NCBI GenBank assembly: GCA_000310025.1
Contig: FN649752.1
Coordinates: 3,606,478-3,670,477 of the forward strand
Direction of reading: 5' to 3'
DNA: 64,000 nucleotides
Source: Ectocarpus siliculosus
Taxonomy: Eukaryota > Sar > Phaeophyceae > Ectocarpales > Ectocarpaceae
Part shown: positions 57,676 through 64,000 of the stretch, piece after piece
How the letters are laid out: each line of letters opens with the position of its first letter
Numbering within the stretch: the stretch's first letter is position 1
Translations under genes and position numbers: made by a program
Notes under the pieces: generated by a model
The model's database searches: none
Told to the model about the DNA's origin: nothing
Seen by the model: only the letters and a program-made list of their open reading frames with translations

Positions 57676-60600
57676 ATGGGTAAGGGAAAGCCGGCGGGCA
57701 TCCGCGCGGGGCGCAAGCTCCGCATCCACCGCCGTAACGAGCGGTGGGCGAGCAAGGTCAGTGGTGAATGTGCTTTTTCTGCTACTGTGCATGCTCGTAT
57801 CTCTGCCCTCGGCCAAAGGGCATTCGTGTTTTGTGTGCAAGTTTTGATGGACAAAAGAGAGGCGACAATCCGCAGGTAGGTTTAACAACATCGTGCCGTC
57901 ACAGCAGTCTGGACATCAGGACGCCTGCCTTACACTGCAGTTTGGGATGTCCTCCTTACAGAAGCCAGAGTACTGTGTCAGGCATGCTTGCTACCACTGT
58001 CCGTCTGCTGTGTGCGTGCAAAAAGTGTGATCGATGCGATGCATTGCTTATAAAAGGACACGTGCTTCTGTTGTAGCGAACAACTAGCGGTTGGAGATGC
58101 ACGAAAACAGCTACTCCAGTGTTTAGTATCCTTAAAAGAAGGTACAACGACTGTGTGGTACTGCTGTTGCCATGCGCTCGATTCGCGTCGCGCCTCGGCA
58201 GCAAGGGTGTATCCAACACACCGATAATAACAGAAACACAGGTTGAACGGGATACCCTTTGTCCAGCCCCAGAGTGTACTTTGGGTATGAGTAACGAACT
58301 CGAAGGCGATTGGCCACTTTTTAGAAGGTAAACATAACCTCACAGAAAGACTACCCGTTCGAGATATAGCCTCAGTCGAACGGGATGTGGTGAAGTCTTT
58401 TCAGTAAGTGCACTGAAACCGACTGGAGACTTGGCTTATTTTGAGGTTGTGTAAGCCTAACACTGAGTTAGTTATCAGTGATGCCAGTTGGTGCTAACAA
58501 CAAAAGCAACTGTATAGGCGGATACATTCTTAATTAAACGTAGAATGTGGCCTTCACAGGGAACATGGCCACTTTTTATTTGGCGATCCACTGCGTTTGT
58601 CTTTGTCGTAGGACAAAGAGGACCGATCTACAGCTTGATTGCCACTTCCACGACCATGATCGTTTCCTGCACAAAACCTCTCAACGCGCGGCTCTAAGGT
58701 TGGCCCTCTCCGAAATGTATTTCTTGCTTTCATTTGTTGTTTTCTGACGGGCCCTACCTGGCTGTTCAATGAACAGACGTGGGTCGTAAAGAGGGGGGAC
58801 GCGCGGACACGTTTTTAGTCCGCGGGCTCCCCCGGCAGGGAGAGGGGTGGGGGGTGAGAGGGTCACGTGATTTTTTTCATCTTGTGATAACCTAACGTGA
58901 TCTGCTGAAAGTTGGTGGCCAGCGGAGGAGGGGAGACTTCAGAGTCGATAAATGACGAACGCCCCGCAGTGGTTAACTGTCCAGAAGGGGGGGGGGTATC
59001 CTCAACAGAAACGAAAACACGTGCCCCTGAGGCGGTCGTCGGTGTTTGGGGGCAAGGCTAGAAAAATGTTCCCACCTCCAACCAAAATAAACATGCGTGC
59101 GAGGCTGGACAGCCGCTGAGTGTATCGTCACCAATCAGCCTAACGTGTGAATACGCACACCCGGCGAACCTCGAGGAAAATGAGAGTACTGCTGTATCGC
59201 GTGTGGTGTCTTGACGACGACATGCACATGCTCGAGAAGAGGACACGCATCCTCGAATGGGCAGGTCGATTGGAAGGAAGTTGCAAGACTTTGTGCGCTT
59301 ACATTCGCTGGCATCACCCGCGCTAGCCGGCTGACTAATGAAAAGGCGTTGTAGACGGACAGAAAACTGCTGCTCGGTCTGTGTGTCTTGTTTGCATCGA
59401 CCGCCTGCAGTGGGTGACGAGCGAGAAAATGCTGTCAGTGTCAACAGGGAGGCAGACGTCTGAAGAATGTCCGACGCCCAAAATGTACAAAAAAATGTCT
59501 CAAGCACAACCTTTGTAGCTACGCCGTGCTCGCACCTGATGAGCCACTGAGCTGAGGGCGTTGGTGCGTGTATGAAAGAGCCGCACATCAACGTTATTTT
59601 ATGGGGCACCACATGTGCATTTTCTCTCTGGCGATTGACGAGAGAGAGAAACAAAGGGATGAGATAGCAGCTCTTGAGGGGGGGCTTTCTCTGGCGATTG
59701 ACGCCGTTTTAGAAACAGCATCGAGGGGCACTCTGTTGCCCGGGACTGAATGGGTGACGCCGACACCAACAACCATGAGGGCACCCGGGATTTGCTTGTG
59801 GCCCACCTGCTCGCCTCGTTGTTGTACGAATCGCGTGTAGAAATTATTGAGAACTACTTCGTATATTACAACCATGCCCAGCCGCGTAAATCCTAACCCC
59901 TCCGCCCGCCCTCTCCGACCGGCCTCTCTCTCTCCTACTTTCTCTTCCGTCTGCGTCTCGTTCCTTGCTGTCCGTCTCTGTCTTTTGTGTTTGCCAGGAC
60001 TACAACAAGTCCCACTCGGTGACCGCGATGAAGGCCAACCCCCTCGGTGGTTCTTCCATGGCCAAGGGCATCGTGTTGGAGAAGATGTGAGTTAGTCCTG
60101 GGGCCTCTCGCTACCCCTCCCTCCCCCCGCACGCTCTCTCATGGTACACGCACACCAAAGACTGCCGAAGATGGTGATTTAAGACGAGTGTATTTGGTTG
60201 TGCGGTATGGCGGCATACAGGTCGCTCCGCGATGCTCTGTGTCTGAAGGAATTTACACTGTTGTACTTCGTGGTCATGGTCATGATGTATACTCTGAGTA
60301 GGTAGTATACGCACAGGGCGCGCATCACTGCGGGACCACCTCCACGGCGCTGAGCACATGCCTAAATCCCATGTGACCCCGTCGAAAAGACGGGCCAGGT
60401 TTATGTGCTGGTTCAGCCGCCTTTTCGCTGACCTGCCTGCCCCCTGTGCTTCCTACTGCCGTCCTTCTCGAAGCACTCGCAACTCCTTTTATATTCCCCC
60501 ATTCTTATCCCGTCTAGTCTCTATTGAGCCCACCCCCACTTGGGTGCTGGAATCCAATTGTTTATGATTCAGAATCTTATACGAAAACAATGCACTCTGT

Positions 60601-61181
60601 TTTTCCTGCGTGAATTTGCAGCGGTATCGAGGCCAAGCAGCCTAACTCTGCCATCAGGAAGTGCGTGCGCGTGCAGCTCATCAAGAACGGAAAGAAGCTG
60701 GCGGCCTTCGTGCCGCGCGACGGTTGCCTCAACTTCACGGACGAGAACGTGAGTTTTTTTTTTTTTTCTATTGCAGTGCGAATGACATCAACTCCACGGG
60801 TGAATTTGTTATTTTTGTTATTTTCTTGTTTTTTCTCCTGTTTGTTCATGTGCATATGGTCCTGCAATTTATTCAACTTTTTACAAGAAAATAGCGAATT
60901 TCGCCCGACCGCGCTTGTCCAGTCACGTGCAAGGTGAGTCGTGTCTTGTTAGTGGGTATTGTCATGATCATCCCGCACCGAGATCAGTGCTGGATGCGTA
61001 GTGCCAATAAAACCCGTTTGACATTTTATTTTTTTTGCAGGACGAGGTGCTCATTTCCGGATTCGGTCGCCGCGGTCACGCCGTGGGTGACATCCCCGGT
61101 GTCCGGTTCAAGGTGGTCAAGGTGGCCGGTGTCGCGCTGCTGGCCCTCTACAAGGACAAGAAGGAGAAGCCGCGGTCCTAA
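57676..61181 (+). CDS. RPS23: 40S ribosomal protein S23 (uS12), four exons, complete
   Basis: Exons 57676-57756, 59998-60086, 60622-60748 and 61041-61181 (TAA) join to 145 residues; the usual length is 143. uS12 sits at the decoding centre of the small ribosomal subunit and helps monitor codon-anticodon pairing. The family is unmistakable: '[17 protein letters not shown]', '[19 protein letters not shown]' (with the Pro that is hydroxylated in other eukaryotes), '[11 protein letters not shown]', '[20 protein letters not shown]' and the C-terminal 'KKEKPRS'. The start ATG follows TTACAGC and gives '[20 protein letters not shown]'; animals and plants begin MGKxRG or similar, two residues shorter. 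All introns are GT-AG. The first, 2,241 bp, is long for this gene and holds a dispersed repeat copy. The gene looks intact and functional. Confidence 0.97.
58349..58570 (+). repeat. Dispersed repeat family 2, copy 2 (RPS23 intron 1)
   Basis: Matches 34722-35050 in order: 'gagatata', 'tcgaacgggatgtggtg', 'gtcttttcagt', 'tatcagtgatgccag.tggtgctaa', then '.cttcacaggg.acatgg'. It lies within intron 1 of RPS23 in the same orientation as the gene. Confidence 0.75.
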
Positions 61182-63447
61182 GAGCGTTCTCGAGATTGGA
61201 CCCAGGCCGCGCTCTCTCTCTCGAGCTCGTTACCGCGTCTCGGAGGGAGGGCGTTACGCGGATTCATGATTGCAAACATGTCGCCATGTAGTGCCATGTT
61301 TTTCCCTGGCGATACGGAGGATTAGCTCTTTTGATGGAGAGCTGGTTCTTTTCCATCTGCTGTGTCCCGCGTTCTTGAAATGAAATACGCTGCTGCTGCT
61401 TTGCTCCGAGGTGCGTTGCCGAACTGGATGGGAAAAATCCCGGAAATGTCTCCATTGCTGCTGCGAAGATGAAGATATTTTTGCCGTCTTTTTTCAAAAA
61501 ACATTCTCGTGCGTGGGTGCCGCTTGGTGAAAGCCCAACACACACCGCGAACAGACGATGACGACATTGCGCACCAAAGTACATGGGCCGCGTTGCTGTT
61601 GTTATCGTGGCGATCTCTTGCCGGAGCTACAGCCGTGACCGCCCAAAAGTTAGGGCCAAGCTCTGGTTTCTCACCTTGCTTGCTTGTGGCATTTATACCA
61701 AACCAATGATGCAGCTCATCTTGGCCTCTGCTCACATGCAAGCGTACGCGCTGAGATATGGATTTTCTTACTCCCTGGAAAGTTCTCGTGCCGTTGGAGT
61801 CCAATCGCTGGGCTACTCTTTTTCGTACGAACTCAGCAATCCACATGGGGAAGAGGAGGACTGCAAAACATAGCGTGACCCTCTACATGTAACAAAAATG
61901 ACGAACGATCTCGCTGCTGGTCGAGGGGGGCCGTTGGCATCTCGTTCACTTCACTCACCACCGAGGTGTGATTGCCAATTTCATCTCGAACATCCGAAGT
62001 CGACATGGACCTCCTGATGACGAAGGTGGTTGAATGCGAACTGTCTTTACACCTGCCGCTGCGGCATATCTTTCAATTAATCTATGCCTTTCCAAGAGAC
62101 TGCCTCTCGGACTTGCAGCCAAGCGCGAAGACACGAGAGAGAGTGCAAATCTCCGGAACAGAAGGCGACAGTATGTACGACGGTAACCACGGCAACTGAG
62201 CTTCAAGAAAACATCGATCGCACACACACCTAAGACTATGCGTTCGCTGGCCATTGGTTTGCCCGTTTTCGAGTTGAGAAGGGATGTCTTCCCGATCTCT
62301 TGTGAGAACGACCGTGGGGTGGAAGAAAGAAAAAGAGAGCACGAACGCAGGCCCAAAGGAACCATTGGAACCCCTCGGCCCTAAGCGGTTGGATGTGGAC
62401 AAAAAGTCTAGCAGAGATGATCGATGGCGTAGACATTGCCGCGAGAGTCCGTTTTCAAAGAGACAAAAAATGCCACCTTTTTCTTCACCCCCGACAACAA
62501 GCTAGTTGTAGTGGCGGGAGAGAAAAATGAACAGATGTAGCACAAACTACGCAAAAACGTATGGTGCGCGACGATGAGCCCTCTGTAGGCGGTGTTGCAT
62601 CCCTGCGTCGGTGTTAAAAGAAGGGCGATGCATGCACCATCGCCCGCGTCGAAAATATCGCAGGTTTGCTTGCATGCATGAGTTGTGTCCTCGGTGCTTA
62701 AGACTCAAAGAGGCGGTTGAAAGGCGTCGTGTCGCCCTAAAGTCTACGGTTGTCGGTGTTGCCATGTGCAGCGCGGAAGCGCAAGCTCTCTCTCACACCA
62801 ACAACATGGACGTCTGGCTGTGTTCCCCTTGCAAGCGTTCTGGCTTTCGTTCTGCAAGCGACTACGTTCGAATGGTTCATTCTGTACTTGCCAGGAAACG
62901 GGTCAGAACCAAAACCGCGCCCGACAAGTTTTCCATGTTAAATAGGTGCCGCCAAAGACCCTGGTGAGAAAAACAGCACCCACACTTAGCCATCACAGGA
63001 ATCACAACCTCTTCGTTGTACAGGCGGAAAATGTGTAGCTCAACCCGATATCCGATCACCCCAGAAAACCGAACTACTGCACAACATCATCCAACTGAGT
63101 AGAGAATCCAACCGTTGCAGTGCCCAGCATTCGCACAAAGATGGACGGAAAACAATGAGAGGATTTCAAGAACCACGTGAATCAAGCTCCAAAATCAACT
63201 CAAATCGATGCGCCCCCAGCCCGGCCACCGCGGGTCAGCCCCCTACACAGTATCCATCCACATACAAACACGAGAACTCTTTTGAGGATTACGATAATGA
63301 AACGACCTAACGACCTATTGGCAAGTTAATTCTCAAAATGGGAAGACAAGCACCCAACGCCAATACGGAGAATCCCATCAACGCCGCGTTTATTGGTGAT
63401 GACAACGCACACACGACACAAAAAAACTAGACCCAGACCCAGGTAGA
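61182..63447. other. Stretch between RPS23 and anamorsin without a supported gene
   Basis: Starts with the RPS23 3' flank. A plus-strand frame at 62611-62967 has two CxxC pairs ('CPRCLRL', 'CSPCKR'), but there is no recognisable fold, neighbouring exon or start context, so I do not call it. Confidence 0.4.
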
Positions 63448-63558
63448 TCAGTCATCCTGCTGGGAGTCGAGATCCAAGAGCATGATGGTCTTCTCCTGCC
63501 CCTTTTCGAAGGCTGGCTTTCCGAGGAAGGGACAACCCCCGCATCGGAACGCGTCGCC
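63448..63558 (-). CDS. Anamorsin / DRE2 (CIAPIN1), last exon only
   Basis: A 111-nt exon after a CTCCAG acceptor encodes 36 residues: 'GDAFRCGGCPFLGKPAFEKG', then a short acidic tail ending in 'QQDD' and TGA. This is the end of the anamorsin Fe-S domain, where 'CxxC-x(n)-GDAFRCxxCPFLGxPAF' is diagnostic; here the second CxxC of the C-terminal cluster motif (CGGC) is present. Anamorsin takes electrons from a diflavin reductase (Tah18/NDOR1) for cytosolic Fe-S protein assembly. Upstream exons, including the first CxxC and the N-terminal methyltransferase-like domain, must lie beyond the right edge: I found no matching exon in the remaining 440 bases. The exon starts in phase 0. Confidence 0.85.
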   Translation of the reverse strand, partial: GDAFRCGGCPFLGKPAFEKGQEKTIMLLDLDSQQDD

Positions 63559-64000
63559 CTGGAGACAAAAGGAAAAGGAAAAAAGGGGAGGGGAAGGGGT
63601 GTACTCGAATAAGAGGGTGTACTCATAGCCGTGCATGCCGTAGTCGTTAGGCCATTGGCCTCGCATCCGTACAAAGCCGGGACGGAGCGCACCAGGTTCT
63701 CACCGGACCAGGCTCTCACATCACCAAAAGGGGGGGGGAGCACACACACAAGAACAAAAAAAACGGTGCGTGTAGCAAAGTGTGTGTGTGTGTAGCTCTG
63801 TCGAGAGGTTCGTAGGATGTGAAGGAGATTGAGATTCGCCGGTGTGCGCGTGGCACGCGGGGGGGAGGGTTTGTTTCGTTGGTGACGAGAGAGAATGCTT
63901 GGGTTGCAAAGAGAAGCGTCTCACCCACGCCCAGGGCTGAAAAAACACTTGTGAATCGCGAGTGATTGTAGTGACGGACACACACCCAAACCGGCCACCG
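63559..64000. other. Anamorsin intron sequence to the right edge
   Basis: Holds repeat copy C, a poly-G run (63730-63738) and short TG/CA tracts. No further exon was found. Confidence 0.5.
63619..63726 (-). repeat. Short interspersed repeat, copy C (anamorsin intron)
   Basis: About 108 bp, nearly identical to copy B at 32061-32169, from 'gtactcatag.cgtgcatgcc' to 'ggctctcacatcacca'. It lies about 60 bp upstream of the last exon's acceptor and has the same orientation relative to its gene as copies A, B and D. Confidence 0.8.

Noticed and set aside
62611-62967. Plus-strand frame with two CxxC pairs
   Set aside because: No known zinc-finger spacing, no neighbouring exon and no start context; probably chance.

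Overview
The window looks like nuclear DNA of a brown alga (stramenopile), most likely Ectocarpus or a close relative. Three things point there. Two genes on the minus strand (an acyl carrier protein and a PAPS/APS reductase-like enzyme) carry a signal peptide followed by an Ala-Phe cleavage motif, the bipartite presequence used for import into a red-derived complex plastid. A third locus is an NB-ARC-TPR gene in which every TPR is one phase-0 exon of 126 nt, an arrangement described for Ectocarpus. Gene bodies are small exons separated by long GT-AG introns, with much repeat DNA between them.

Layout. 1-5.3 kb: no gene, one 287-bp tandem duplication. 5.3-6.5 kb (minus): an orphan two-exon fragment resembling the N-terminal part of a transposase. 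7.1-7.4 kb: four tandem hairpin units. About 7.6-9.85 kb: a broken Ty3/Gypsy-type retroelement fossil, followed by a G-rich patch to 11.2 kb. 15.5-19.5 kb (minus): a four-exon gene whose C-terminal half matches the N-terminal part of Fanzor/TnpB proteins but which ends before any RuvC nuclease domain. 23.1-27.1 kb (minus): plastid acyl carrier protein in four exons. 29.0-33.8 kb (minus): plastid-targeted PAPS/APS reductase-like protein in six exons. 37.0-38.2 kb (plus): the 3' end of a coiled-coil plus UBA-like protein. 39.6-41.1 kb: a nearly perfect 558-bp inverted-repeat element. 42.6-44.0 kb (plus): a long unrecognised Ser/Gly/Arg-rich open exon. 45.0 kb: a 100-N assembly gap. 48.1-53.2 kb (plus): an NB-ARC-TPR immune-type locus, probably a pseudogene, with tandemly amplified TPR exons. 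57.7-61.2 kb (plus): a complete ribosomal protein S23 gene (uS12) in four exons. 63.4 kb to the right edge (minus): the last exon of anamorsin/DRE2.

These are ordinary scattered eukaryotic genes rather than an operon. Acyl carrier protein (fatty acid synthesis) and the sulfate-assimilation reductase both act in the plastid; RPS23 and anamorsin are cytosolic housekeeping genes. The most unusual items are the RuvC-less Fanzor-like gene, the NB-ARC-TPR locus where intact and decayed TPR exons alternate, and a short repeat family found in four introns, always in the same orientation relative to its host gene.
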